Below are positions 1 to 7,209 of a DNA stretch of 11,932 bases, one piece after another (position 1 is the first letter of the stretch; each line of letters begins with the position of its first letter). The stretch comes from Fidelibacterota bacterium (GTDB taxonomy: Bacteria > Fidelibacterota > Fidelibacteria > Fidelibacterales > Fidelibacteraceae): contig JAOZRH010000052.1 of NCBI GenBank assembly GCA_029931905.1, positions 1 to 11,932 of the forward strand, in the 5' to 3' direction. The translations under genes were made by a program, and so were the position numbers. The notes beneath the pieces were generated by a model. It saw only the letters and a program-made list of their open reading frames with translations. It made no database searches and was not told the origin of the DNA.

Positions 1-10
1 TAAATAATTC

Positions 11-40
11 AAGCGGGATCAGATCCCGCTTTTATCTTTT
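11..40 (+). terminator. Intrinsic terminator upstream of the first fibre gene
   Basis: A GC-rich stem, AAGCGGGAT pairing with ATCCCGCTT around a CAG loop (11-31), is followed by a T-rich run to 40. It would end transcription from a gene left of the window; the TAA at 1-3 could be that gene's stop, but this cannot be verified. The ribosome binding site of the next gene follows closely. Confidence 0.85.
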
Positions 41-61
41 CATTTAAAAGGAGACGATACT

Positions 62-1183
62 ATGTCGATTATAGTCCCTCAGAGAAAAAAGGGTCCTCAA
101 TACGTACAAGAAGTAGCACCTTCTTCACCAGAAGTCGGTGATACATGGTACGATAGTAATCTCGAAAAATTTATGATGTATACTACAGATAATGAGTGGG
201 TTGAGTTCGAAAAGATTGGTGGAAATCCAGGAAGTCCTTATGGATACATTTGTGGTGGAGCAGAAGCAAATGTTTTTTCTGATGTTTGTAGATTGATGTT
301 TCCATTTGATAGTGGAACAGTATATTCATTAGCTAATTTATATGTTGGAAAATATGTTACGTGTGGATGTAATTCTTCAAATTTTGGTTACATCTGTGGA
401 GGATCAGATTTTAATGATAATAGGTTTTCGTCAGTGGATAGATTTACATTTCCCTTCGACGGTGGAACAGTATCTCATGTTGGAAATTTATCTTCATCTA
501 TTAAGTATTTACCCTCTGCTTGTAATTCTTCAGATTATGGTTATATTGGGTATGGTGCATTTTATGATGGAACTAGGATTTCAACAATTGATCGAATTAC
601 ATTCCCATTTGATAGTGGAACAGCTTCGCATGTTGGTAATTTGAACCATTCTGGTTATAGATCGACTTGTGTAAATAATTCAAATTATGGATATTTTTGT
701 GGTAGATATTACGATCAATCAGTATATGATAATTCGTCACAAATTGAACGTATTACTTTCCCATTCGATAGTGGTGTAAGTAGTATTGTTGGTAATTTGA
801 CAAATGGACGCAATAATACTGCTTCATGTAATTCTTCAAACTATGGGTATATTTTTGGGGGTTATGTTTATTATGGAAGTGGGGATTCAAACAATGAATC
901 ATATTCTTCTATTGAACGTATTACTTTCCCATTCGATAGTGGAACAGCTACTTATGTTGGAAATTTGACAAAAATTAATAGAAATTTTGATGGGTTTAAT
1001 AGCACTAACTATGGTTATGTGTGTGGAGGAATTGATGATATAAATAAATCTAGTTCAAATATTGATCGCATTACATTTCCCTTTGACAGTGGAACAGCTA
1101 GTCATGTTGGTAATTTATCTACAACTAGAAATTCTTTTGCTGGTGTCGACGGAACCGATTTCTGTACACTTTTCGTAGATTAA
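62..1183 (+). CDS. Fibre-like protein with six propeller-type repeats
   Basis: A 373-residue protein, probably a tail fibre or other exposed virion protein. The N-terminal ~55 residues form a separate module with the pattern PSSPEVGDTWYD...EWV, a style seen at the attachment end of phage fibres. Six repeats of about 50 residues follow, each with YGY.CGG, then a (V/I)(D/E)R(I/F)TFPFDSGT core and an (S/T)xVGNL turn. FPFD-type cores start near residues 80, 130, 181, 233, 289 and 339; the first is the most degenerate. Six kelch-like repeats of this size suggest a six-bladed beta-propeller; that fold is inferred. The end is GVDGTDFCTLFVD. AAAGGAG precedes the ATG with good spacing. The PAAR-like gene starts 12 bases after the stop, so the two are probably co-transcribed. 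The repeats match those of the gene at 2478 but the N-terminus does not, suggesting module swapping. The ligand is unknown. Confidence 0.8.
   Translation: MSIIVPQRKKGPQYVQEVAPSSPEVGDTWYDSNLEKFMMYTTDNEWVEFEKIGGNPGSPYGYICGGAEANVFSDVCRLMFPFDSGTVYSLANLYVGKYVTCGCNSSNFGYICGGSDFNDNRFSSVDRFTFPFDGGTVSHVGNLSSSIKYLPSACNSSDYGYIGYGAFYDGTRISTIDRITFPFDSGTASHVGNLNHSGYRSTCVNNSNYGYFCGRYYDQSVYDNSSQIERITFPFDSGVSSIVGNLTNGRNNTASCNSSNYGYIFGGYVYYGSGDSNNESYSSIERITFPFDSGTATYVGNLTKINRNFDGFNSTNYGYVCGGIDDINKSSSNIDRITFPFDSGTASHVGNLSTTRNSFAGVDGTDFCTLFVD
1142..1183 (+). repeat. 42-bp 3'-end repeat, copy 1
   Basis: The last 42 bases of the first fibre gene (coding for GVDGTDFCTLFVD and the stop) recur at 3582-3623, at the end of the second fibre gene, with a single mismatch. 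The repeat bodies between are more diverged, so this looks like a homology patch through which fibre 3' ends can recombine. Confidence 0.85.
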
Positions 1184-1195
1184 AAGGATAATAAA

Positions 1196-1474
1196 ATGCC
1201 TGGAGTTGTTAGAAGAACAGATAATTGTAGTGGTCATGGTTGTTATCCTCCTCGTCCAGCAACAACATGGTCACCAAATGTATTTGCAAATAATTTAAAT
1301 GTAGAAAGAAGAACAGATTCATTAGAATCGCATTGTTGTCACGGATGTCATACAGGAAAATATGAAGGAACTCATACAGTTTTTGTTAATAATTTAGACA
1401 TTCAAATTCAAGGAGATCCAATCGATTGTGGATCAACTTGTGATGAATGTAGTCCAAATGTATTTGTAGAATAA
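1196..1474 (+). CDS. PAAR-like tail spike tip protein, cysteine-rich
   Basis: A 92-residue protein resembling the PAAR family, small metal-binding cones that cap the central spike of contractile tails (T4 gp5.4) and type VI secretion systems. Seen directly: an N-terminal MPGVVRRTD, then pseudo-repeats with the beta pattern (S/T)xxVF(A/V)NNL(N/D)(V/I) at about residues 26-36 and 60-70, a partial third at 86-91, and GD at 73-74. PAAR proteins usually bind one metal through His and Cys side chains. Here there are eight Cys (11, 16, 47, 48, 51, 78, 82, 85) and five His, in clusters HCCHGCH and CGSTCDEC, more than one site needs. AAAAGGAT before the ATG can serve as ribosome binding site. Its place next to fibre genes fits a role at the tail tip. 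The family call rests on pattern recognition; the metal content is inferred. Confidence 0.72.
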   Translation: MPGVVRRTDNCSGHGCYPPRPATTWSPNVFANNLNVERRTDSLESHCCHGCHTGKYEGTHTVFVNNLDIQIQGDPIDCGSTCDECSPNVFVE

Positions 1475-1498
1475 TCTAAAACACACGGAGGAAAACAG

Positions 1499-2422
1499 AT
1501 GTCTGAAAACACAAACAATCAAGATCTTGCACTTATTATTGAAAACGATAAAGAGCAGTTTTTAAGTGTAATTGATAATAACTACCCAACAGAAATAAAA
1601 GAAGGTATAAATCAAGTTGTTGATATTCTTACACAAGAAAAACAAATAACTGATTTATATCCAGAGATATTAGCTGAAATTCCAATAAGTACAAGTCAAT
1701 TTCAGGATACATGTGTTCAATATGGACAACATTTTACTCCTCATAAGAAACTTCGACAAGCTGTGATGGAATTACAAGATAAACTCGGTGCATTATATGC
1801 TGCTAAGACTTCTCATAAGAAGGCGATGTTAAAAGTTGAACGAACAAAACTTGAAATAGAAAATTTAGAAGAAGAACTAGATCTCGCCGTTAAAGAAAAT
1901 GACGATAAATCATCTAAACGTTTAAAATTAAGTTTATTAGAAAAACAAGTTGAACTTGAAGAAAATGAAAGAGGACTTAATTCATCTTCTCATCTTGTAA
2001 AAGATGCTATGTTAAAAGTAATACAACAAGAAAATTTAGTAGATAAATATAAAAAAGAAGTTGAAGATTCAGGTTTATCTTATGAGGAATCAGAAGTAGA
2101 ATATTATGTAATGTATTTCACTTATGATGCTGAAAAACAATTAAGAACTATGGGTCGTATTGATACTGGTACTTTTGGTGCTATTGGTCAATTACCAGAA
2201 GAAATTAGAAAGAAAGTTCTTAATAACATATCATTTTTAAAACATAAATTATTTGAAGAAAATTATCCAGCAGAAGGTGATTTTCTTTGTAAGGTATTTT
2301 TTGAAGAACTTCGTCCAAAGAAAACAGGTGAAAATGAGATGGAAGGTATGAAAGTAGATAAATTTATAGGTAGTAAAACTATTAAATTGTTGTCACTTAA
2401 CGGCGAAGATTCAAACAAGTAA
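1499..2422 (+). CDS. Coiled-coil protein of unknown function, tail region
   Basis: A 307-residue protein I do not recognise. Residues 1-80 are mostly helical and acidic. Residues ~84-190 form a long, charged, heptad-like stretch rich in Lys, Glu and Leu (VERTKLEIENLEEELDLA and following), almost certainly a coiled coil. A more globular part follows (~195-305) with aromatic segments (EYYVMYFTYD, DFLCKVFFEELRP). No signal peptide, membrane helix or catalytic motif is apparent. The ribosome binding site is ACACGGAGG. It lies between the PAAR-like gene and the next fibre gene and is followed by a strong terminator, so it is the last gene of that transcript. A structural or tail-assembly role is plausible only from context; a non-structural function cannot be excluded. 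Confidence 0.8.
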   Translation: MSENTNNQDLALIIENDKEQFLSVIDNNYPTEIKEGINQVVDILTQEKQITDLYPEILAEIPISTSQFQDTCVQYGQHFTPHKKLRQAVMELQDKLGALYAAKTSHKKAMLKVERTKLEIENLEEELDLAVKENDDKSSKRLKLSLLEKQVELEENERGLNSSSHLVKDAMLKVIQQENLVDKYKKEVEDSGLSYEESEVEYYVMYFTYDAEKQLRTMGRIDTGTFGAIGQLPEEIRKKVLNNISFLKHKLFEENYPAEGDFLCKVFFEELRPKKTGENEMEGMKVDKFIGSKTIKLLSLNGEDSNK

Positions 2423-2683
2423 TTAATTTTAAAGAGGTAGGTAATCCTACCTCTTTCTATTTTAAAGGAGCAATCTTATGGAACTTAAAGGAATTAAAGG
2501 GATAGATACCTTTGTCCAAAACACAGAGCCTTCTACCAAATATAGTGGTGACGTGTGGATAAGACCAGGAAAACAGTCGAAGCTAGTTTGGTCTCGCGAC
2601 AAATGGAATCGACCTTTCTGGAAAGATGTTGTAAGCAAGATATTGTGGGGAGCTGGTTGTGAATACGGATATGTTTGTGGAGG
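2422..2683 (+). repeat. 262-bp direct repeat, copy A (terminator, RBS and gene start)
   Basis: This segment recurs at 3619-3881. It spans the terminator hairpin, the ribosome binding site and the first ~68 codons of the fibre gene. The copies differ by nine substitutions and one inserted G, all inside the coding part; the 56-base non-coding leader is identical. This is a tandem duplication of a whole expression unit. Confidence 0.95.
2431..2463 (+). terminator. Intrinsic terminator, copy A
   Basis: A perfect 11-bp stem, AAAGAGGTAGG and CCTACCTCTTT, closes a TAAT tetraloop and is followed by CTATTTT. It lies just after the coiled-coil gene and just before the next fibre gene. The same hairpin is repeated exactly at 3628-3660. 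Confidence 0.93.
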
Positions 2684-3623
2684 ATTAATATATGATGAAT
2701 CATATATTAATTACTCTATAATTGATCGTATTACTTTCCCATTCGACAGTGGAACAGCATCTCATGTTGGTAATTTAAGTGGAAGTAGATATAGTGGAGT
2801 TGGTTGTAATAGTAGTAACTATGGATTTTCGTTAGGTGGTCACACATATGATTCATCACATATAAATTACTCTACAATTGATCGTATTACATTCCCATTC
2901 GACAGTGGAACAGCATCTCATGTTGGTAGTCTAAGTGGAAGCAGATATGTTGGAGCTGGTTGTAACAGTAGTAATTATGGGTATTCGTTAGGTGGAAAAA
3001 TATATGTTTCATCAACTAATAATTTCTCAATAATCGACCGTATTACTTTCCCATTTGATAGTGGAACAGCAACATATGTTGGAAATCTAAATGGATCAAG
3101 ATCAGTTCGTGCTGGTTGTAACAGTAGTAATTATGGGTATTCGTTAGGTGGTTCAACACATTTTTCATCATCTAATCATTTCTCAATAATCGACCGTATT
3201 ACATTCCCATTTGACAGTGGAACAGCATCTCATGTAGGTAATCTAAGTGGAAGTAGAAATCATGGAGTTGGTTGTAATAGTAGTAACTATGGATTTTCGT
3301 TAGGTGGAGACATACAAGATTCATCACATATAAATTACTCTATAATTGATCGTATCACATTTCCATTTGACTCCGGACCAGCATCTCATGTAGGTAATCT
3401 AAGTGGAAGTAGATATAATGAAGCTAGTTGTAACAGTAGTAACTATAGTTATTCATCAGGTGGAAAAACATATGATTCATCAACTATGTATTACTCTATA
3501 ATTGATCGTATTACATTCCCATTTGATAGTGGAACAGCAACACATGTTGGAAATCTAAGTGGAAGTAGATTTAGTGGAACCGGTGTCGACGGAACTGATT
3601 TCTGTACACTTTTCGTAGATTAA
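2478..3623 (+). CDS. Fibre-like protein, six near-identical propeller repeats
   Basis: A 381-residue protein, probably an exposed tail fibre or adhesin-like virion protein. The N-terminal ~58 residues (MELKGIKGIDTFVQ..., with GDVWIRPGKQSKLVW) differ from those of the gene at 62 and probably form the anchor. Six repeats follow with an exact 52-residue period: FPFD starts at residues 87, 139, 191, 243, 295 and 347. The repeat reads roughly IIDRITFPFDSGTASHVGNL, then SGSR, GCNSSNYG(Y/F)SLGG and a variable stretch. Variation concentrates in the ~15 residues after LGG and in the few after SGSR, as expected if these are exposed loops. Repeat 5 has SGPAS for SGTAS. The end GVDGTDFCTLFVD matches the gene at 62. 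AAAGGAG precedes the ATG. A terminator lies upstream and an identical one downstream. The six-bladed propeller is inferred; the ligand is unknown. Confidence 0.82.
   Translation: MELKGIKGIDTFVQNTEPSTKYSGDVWIRPGKQSKLVWSRDKWNRPFWKDVVSKILWGAGCEYGYVCGGLIYDESYINYSIIDRITFPFDSGTASHVGNLSGSRYSGVGCNSSNYGFSLGGHTYDSSHINYSTIDRITFPFDSGTASHVGSLSGSRYVGAGCNSSNYGYSLGGKIYVSSTNNFSIIDRITFPFDSGTATYVGNLNGSRSVRAGCNSSNYGYSLGGSTHFSSSNHFSIIDRITFPFDSGTASHVGNLSGSRNHGVGCNSSNYGFSLGGDIQDSSHINYSIIDRITFPFDSGPASHVGNLSGSRYNEASCNSSNYSYSSGGKTYDSSTMYYSIIDRITFPFDSGTATHVGNLSGSRFSGTGVDGTDFCTLFVD
2664..3590 (+). repeat. Six tandem 156-bp coding repeats
   Basis: The propeller part of the fibre gene is six in-frame units of 156 bp. Conserved blocks include GATCGTATTAC(A/T)TTCCCATT and AGTGGAACAGCATCTCATGT. 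Some adjacent units share long identical tracts (for example GGTTGTAACAGTAGTAATTA), indicating recent unit duplication or gene conversion. Boundaries are approximate. Confidence 0.88.
3582..3623 (+). repeat. 42-bp 3'-end repeat, copy 2
   Basis: Same as 1142-1183 with one mismatch. The 3' end of the third fibre copy (near 4160-4197) encodes the related DGVDFVTMFV but has diverged at the DNA level. Confidence 0.85.
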
Positions 3624-3881
3624 TTTTAAAGAGGTAGGTAATCCTACCTCTTTCTATTTTAAAGGAGCAATCTTATGGAACTTAAAGGAATTAAAGGCAT
3701 AGATACCTTTGTCCAAAACACAGAGCCTTCTATCAAATATAGTGGAGATGTGTGGATAAGACCAGGAAAACAGTCGAAACTAGTTTGGTCTCGTGATAAG
3801 TGGAATCGACCTTTCTGGAAGGATGTTGTAAGCAAGATATTGTGGGGGAGCTGGTTGTGAATACGGATATGTTTGTGGAGG
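3619..3881 (+). repeat. 263-bp direct repeat, copy B
   Basis: Second copy of the unit at 2422-2683, offset by 1197 bases and then by 1198 after one inserted G in the run at 3844-3848. Eight of the nine substitutions are synonymous in the fibre reading frame; the exception is Thr20 to Ile. Confidence 0.95.
3628..3660 (+). terminator. Intrinsic terminator, copy B
   Basis: Identical to the hairpin at 2431-2463: 11-bp stem, TAAT loop, CTATTTT tail. It starts five bases after the stop of the six-repeat fibre gene and precedes the ribosome binding site of the broken third copy. Confidence 0.93.
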
Positions 3882-4197
3882 TACATATGCATATAATGGT
3901 GGTGCGAATGAAGAATATGTTACAACAATCGATCGTATAACATTTCCATTCGACAGTGGAACAGCTACTCGGGTAGGATCACTTCCAGTTAAAAAAGCAG
4001 ATGTGGGGTGTGTAAATTCAACTATTTATGGATATATTTTAGGAGGATGGGATGGTAATAATGAATTGTCCTCTATTGATCGTATTACATTCCCATTCGA
4101 TAGTGGTACAGCAACACATGTTGGTAATTTAAGTGATAAAAGATATACCGAAAATTCATCAACTGACGGAGTCGATTTCGTAACGATGTTTGTTTAA
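3675..4197 (+). pseudogene. Frameshifted two-repeat paralogue of the fibre gene
   Basis: The start, with AAAGGAG before ATG, matches the gene at 2478 nearly base for base. The frame ends early at TGA 3858-3860, after 61 codons, because the run GGGG of the intact copy is GGGGG here (3844-3848). Removing one G restores an open frame of about 173 residues to the TAA at 4197. It reads CGGAGCEYGYVCGG, then only two FPFDSGTAT repeats, and ends DGVDFVTMFV. Two defects are therefore seen: the shift, and loss of about four repeats with the end module kept. The downstream frame has no other stop, and the 5' substitutions are almost all synonymous, so the shift is recent, a sequencing error, or (less likely) used for switching. 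An ATG at 4003 could start a 64-residue fragment but lacks a convincing ribosome binding site. Confidence 0.8.
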
Positions 4198-4231
4198 ATA
4201 TATTTTCATAAACTAAAAATAGGAGTAAATT

Positions 4232-4570
4232 ATGGCTGATATCGTAAGAGTTCAAACTTCGGTGACTTACATTCAGGAGTCACCACCTATGAACCAACAA
4301 TTATTAACTTCTGTTCAAGATCAAATTCCTGAATCTTATAACTCAGGAGTACAGAGAATTGATGCTAACACAACTGATTATCAATTAGCATCAAATGTAA
4401 ATTTGGTTGTTCTTAATAGTGATGATTTGTTTGATGTTAAGCTTTCATCAACAACAAACCAAGCATTAAGGACCAAATCTTTTATGTATAATGGTGCGAT
4501 CACAAACGTATTTGTATCGAATACAGGAACAGATCCTATTGATATATCTTATGTGACCTCCGCCGTTTAA
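4232..4570 (+). CDS. Small hypothetical protein, possibly structural
   Basis: A 112-residue protein I do not recognise. It starts MADIVRVQTSVTY, has a polar Gln/Ser-rich stretch to about residue 50, then a beta-rich second half (NVNLVVLNSDD, ITNVFVSNTGTDPIDISYVTSAV) rich in Asn, Thr, Ser and Val. There is no Cys, membrane helix or signal peptide. The composition resembles small virion beta-sandwich proteins such as decoration or fibre-associated proteins, but this is only an impression. AGGAG at 4221-4225 precedes the ATG well. The next gene begins 11 bases after its stop, so the two are probably co-transcribed and may be translationally coupled. Confidence 0.75.
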   Translation: MADIVRVQTSVTYIQESPPMNQQLLTSVQDQIPESYNSGVQRIDANTTDYQLASNVNLVVLNSDDLFDVKLSSTTNQALRTKSFMYNGAITNVFVSNTGTDPIDISYVTSAV

Positions 4571-4581
4571 AAGTAAATTTT

Positions 4582-5703
4582 ATGTTCATTCATAATTTTT
4601 ATTCGGATCTTTTAATATCAACACGAGTTTTATTTGATAATTATATTTTTCAGTATCCAAATTATATAAAAAAATACGAGTTCAATTACGGTAATAGAGT
4701 TTTTCAATTAGATCCAGAATATAAAACAAACTATGAATTTCCGGTTATTTTAGTTAATTTAAATAACCCAACACCAACTTTTGGTCAACGATACGAAACT
4801 CTTAAACCGATTCAATTACCAAACGTTAATCATACACCAGTTTTATATAATTTAACTAATAATAAAATATTATATGTTCAAGAAGAACAAACAAATGTTA
4901 GTTTAAGTGTTACTATAAATTGTGAATCTCAATTTCAAGCACGTGAAATTGAACATGTTTTGTTGAGATATTTGCCGTTAAATAAATTTATCAATTTATA
5001 TAGTTTTACTTCATTTTTAGAAATTTCAAATACTTTTTTAAATAAAAACTTTTTCGATATAAATAATCATAAAATACTAAATTTATTTGATAAAATGGAC
5101 AATAACACCGGAGAAATAGAACATTTTTTCTCTATTCAATATAGTCCATTATTAAGAAATGAATCTTTAACGGCAAACATTACTGATTCAACACAACGTT
5201 CCTTTCAAGTTACATTAGAATTAACATTTAACATTCAATTACCTATTTTTCTATTTGATGATACCAATACAAATATTGAAGCAATTAATATTAATTTAGG
5301 TAATTTTGGTGGAGAGTTTATATCTGATTATCCTGTTTTAAAACTTATAAGAGATAAAGAAACGTATGATGATACTAGGACAGTAAAGAAACAACTTTTA
5401 TTTTCAGATCCAGGTGAAATTATAGAACAAGATGAACATCTTACACGTATAGTTTTCAAACCTGATCCTGAATTTTTAGAATTATATGATAGTTATACTT
5501 ATAATTTTATAAATAACAATAGAATATTTAAAAATGTTGAACATGAATTTATAGAACAGGAAAATAAAGTTATTTTTGATTTTCCTACAACTTATTTTGA
5601 TGAAACATTTAAAATAGATTATACAAAACCATTTATTTTACAAATTGTAGAACCATTTCCTACAAAATCATCGTGTAGAAACAATATTGAAATAGGAACT
5701 TAG
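4582..5703 (+). CDS. Hypothetical protein, probable virion component
   Basis: A 373-residue protein I cannot place in a family. It is rich in Asn, Phe, Ile, Leu and Tyr. An N-terminal helical segment (NFYSDLLISTRVLFDNYIF) is followed by alternating beta-like stretches (NYEFPVILVNLNNPTP, VSLSVTINCESQFQAREIE, RSFQVTLELTFNIQLPIF). There is no signal peptide, membrane segment or catalytic motif. Size, beta content and position between fibre and small head-like genes suggest a tail, neck or baseplate component, as an inference from context only. No good Shine-Dalgarno precedes the ATG, so translation may depend on coupling to the gene ending 11 bases upstream. Its AT-rich codon use (ATA, TTA, AAT) is stronger than that of the following genes. 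Confidence 0.78.
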   Translation: MFIHNFYSDLLISTRVLFDNYIFQYPNYIKKYEFNYGNRVFQLDPEYKTNYEFPVILVNLNNPTPTFGQRYETLKPIQLPNVNHTPVLYNLTNNKILYVQEEQTNVSLSVTINCESQFQAREIEHVLLRYLPLNKFINLYSFTSFLEISNTFLNKNFFDINNHKILNLFDKMDNNTGEIEHFFSIQYSPLLRNESLTANITDSTQRSFQVTLELTFNIQLPIFLFDDTNTNIEAININLGNFGGEFISDYPVLKLIRDKETYDDTRTVKKQLLFSDPGEIIEQDEHLTRIVFKPDPEFLELYDSYTYNFINNNRIFKNVEHEFIEQENKVIFDFPTTYFDETFKIDYTKPFILQIVEPFPTKSSCRNNIEIGT

Positions 5704-5726
5704 AAATTATAAAGGAGAATTAAATT

Positions 5727-6500
5727 ATGTGGAATTTTCTAGCAGAATCTGCTAAAACTGATGGTGCAACAACTATCAGTTCATTAGCAACAGGTGCTCA
5801 AAAGAGTGAAATTCCTAAGAAGAAAACCAAAAAACATCCAATTATAAAGATGACTGAAAGTGAAATTATTACTTTCGAACAATTAATCCAAGAATCAATT
5901 TCTGATTCTTTACTTAGTGAAGGTGATGATTTTGATTTAGCATTAGGTGTTTATGTAGAACAGCTTGAGAATGATAGTGTTGATGAAAAACTTGAAGAAT
6001 CATTAAGCATTATTTTATTCCCTTATTTTGAGAATAACTCGACTATTTTTGAAGCTTTTTCGACACGTGGAGTAATGTCGAAAAAAGGTGGTCCAAAAGG
6101 TCGCAAACCTTTAACAGCTTCTTCTAAGATGGCCAATAAGAGACCTACTAAACAGGTTAAACAAGATGTTGTTAAACAGACAAAACAGGCACCGCAAAGT
6201 TTCAATAACATTGTTCGAGGTCTTCGTAAATCTGCTGTTCAACAATCAAAACCAAAATCATTTTTATCTAAATTGTCATCTTCTATTGGTAAATCGCGTT
6301 TAGCTGGTGCTTTAAAGAAAGCCGGTGCTAAAGCTGGTGCATCATATGCTTTAGCTAAATCTCTTGGAGCTGAAGGTGTAAATAAAGCTTCAAAAAAAAT
6401 AGGTGAAACTAAAAAAGCTGTGAAGAAATCTCTTATTAAACGTGCTCTTCGTGGAGATAAATATTTTAATAGGCAACATTTAGCAGCATTAACCAGATAA
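5727..6500 (+). CDS. Basic protein with acidic front; candidate processed head protein
   Basis: A 257-residue protein with two contrasting halves. Residues ~43-109 are acidic and helical (TESEIITFEQLIQESISDS, EGDDFDLALG, DEKLEESLS). From about 111 to the end it is very basic, with KKGGPKGRKP, Ala/Lys/Gly-rich KKAGAKAGASYALAKS and KKAVKKSLIKRALRG. An acidic propeptide-like front before a DNA-binding-like tail recalls head proteins matured by a prohead protease. Candidate (I/L)-x-E sites are FLAE/S at 4-8, LIQE/S at 53-57, LSE/G at 63-66 and IFE/A at 107-110; the last lies at the acidic-to-basic boundary. AAAGGAG (5711-5717) fixes the start at 5727 rather than Met42. It heads the group of small genes. 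Function and cleavage are inferred; no homologue is recognised. Confidence 0.75.
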   Translation: MWNFLAESAKTDGATTISSLATGAQKSEIPKKKTKKHPIIKMTESEIITFEQLIQESISDSLLSEGDDFDLALGVYVEQLENDSVDEKLEESLSIILFPYFENNSTIFEAFSTRGVMSKKGGPKGRKPLTASSKMANKRPTKQVKQDVVKQTKQAPQSFNNIVRGLRKSAVQQSKPKSFLSKLSSSIGKSRLAGALKKAGAKAGASYALAKSLGAEGVNKASKKIGETKKAVKKSLIKRALRGDKYFNRQHLAALTR

Positions 6501-6527
6501 TTTAAAAAATAAATTTGGAGGAAAACT

Positions 6528-7196
6528 ATGTCTTTGGATATTAACAAAATTATAAACGAATCAATTCTGGAAACTCTTGAAGAAGCAGATGTTCTCGAAG
6601 AAGTGAATGTTAAAGATATGGCAAAAGAACATCGTGGTAAACTGGGTGCAGCAGCTGGTGCAGCTGCAACTGGTGCAGGTGTAGCAGCTTATCAGAATCG
6701 TGATGAAATTGCCAAAGGTTTGAGAACTGCGGCTGATACGCTCTCTTCTACAGCTAAAGAAGCAGTTGAAAAGGGTGAAGAACTTGCAGATAAGGGTGCA
6801 AAAGCTGTGACAGGTGCCGCTACAGCAGCAGGTCAAGCTGCTAAAGAAGGTTATGAGGAAGCAAAGGAGACTGTTGGTAAGTATGCAGAAAAGGGTCGCA
6901 AATCATTACGTAATGCTATTATGACTGACAAAGAAGAAGCCCAACTTGCACGTGGTGGTAAAAAAGCAGTAGAATTACTTTCTCCAGAAGACAAAGCTGC
7001 ACTTACACGTGGTAATAAGTCTTTAGGTGATATTGCTATTGATGATACCAAAGAAGGTGTTAATAAATTAGTTAAAGGTGCATCTGATCTTTGGAAAAAA
7101 TATGTTGCAAATGAATCAACCGCAGTAGCTTCTGCAATTTCTGCAGGTCTTGGTGCTAAGACTATTCTGGAGCAGCTTCGTCGTGTGAGTAAATAA
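6528..7196 (+). CDS. Ala/Lys/Glu-rich helical protein; candidate internal head protein
   Basis: A 222-residue, low-complexity, strongly helical protein. Residues 1-31 are acidic and include KIINE/S at 7-12 and TLEE/A at 16-20, both (I/L)-x-E-like. Residues 37-55 (KLGAAAGAAATGAGVAAY) form a glycine-zipper-like hydrophobic patch. Residues ~60-125 carry loose 11-residue amphipathic periods (TAKEAVEKGEELADKGAKAV and on), like LEA or apolipoprotein-type helices. The C-terminal third is more ordinary and ends with ASAISAGLGAKTILEQLRR. GGAGG (6517-6521) precedes the ATG. The stop is 13 bases before the next start. Such Ala/Lys-rich proteins are typical of packaged or ejected phage internal proteins; a membrane-active or scaffolding role is equally possible. 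No family is recognised. Confidence 0.75.
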   Translation: MSLDINKIINESILETLEEADVLEEVNVKDMAKEHRGKLGAAAGAAATGAGVAAYQNRDEIAKGLRTAADTLSSTAKEAVEKGEELADKGAKAVTGAATAAGQAAKEGYEEAKETVGKYAEKGRKSLRNAIMTDKEEAQLARGGKKAVELLSPEDKAALTRGNKSLGDIAIDDTKEGVNKLVKGASDLWKKYVANESTAVASAISAGLGAKTILEQLRRVSK

Positions 7197-7209
7197 GTGA
7201 GGTGTCATT

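Noticed and set aside
2652..3600. CRISPR array or non-coding satellite
   Set aside because: Repeats are 156 bp, in frame, and encode a conserved protein motif; there are no short repeats with unique spacers.
3844..3848. Classical phase-variation tract or programmed frameshift site
   Set aside because: Five G is short for slipped-strand switching. The required shift is +1 with no recognisable slippery or stimulatory signal. Kept only as a minor alternative.
3659..3892. 77-codon minus-strand frame opposite the broken fibre copy
   Set aside because: Antisense to a conserved coding start, no ribosome binding site, and its low-quality sequence follows the duplicated DNA.
62..4197. Diversity-generating retroelement acting on the fibres
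   Set aside because: No reverse transcriptase or template repeat is visible, and the variation is not adenine-directed in an obvious way; the element could lie outside the window but nothing here supports it.
6239..6836. Long minus-strand open frames (about 90-100 codons) opposite the basic and Ala-rich genes
   Set aside because: They are shadows of low-complexity codons on the plus strand, give Cys/Ser/Phe-rich junk and lack ribosome binding sites.
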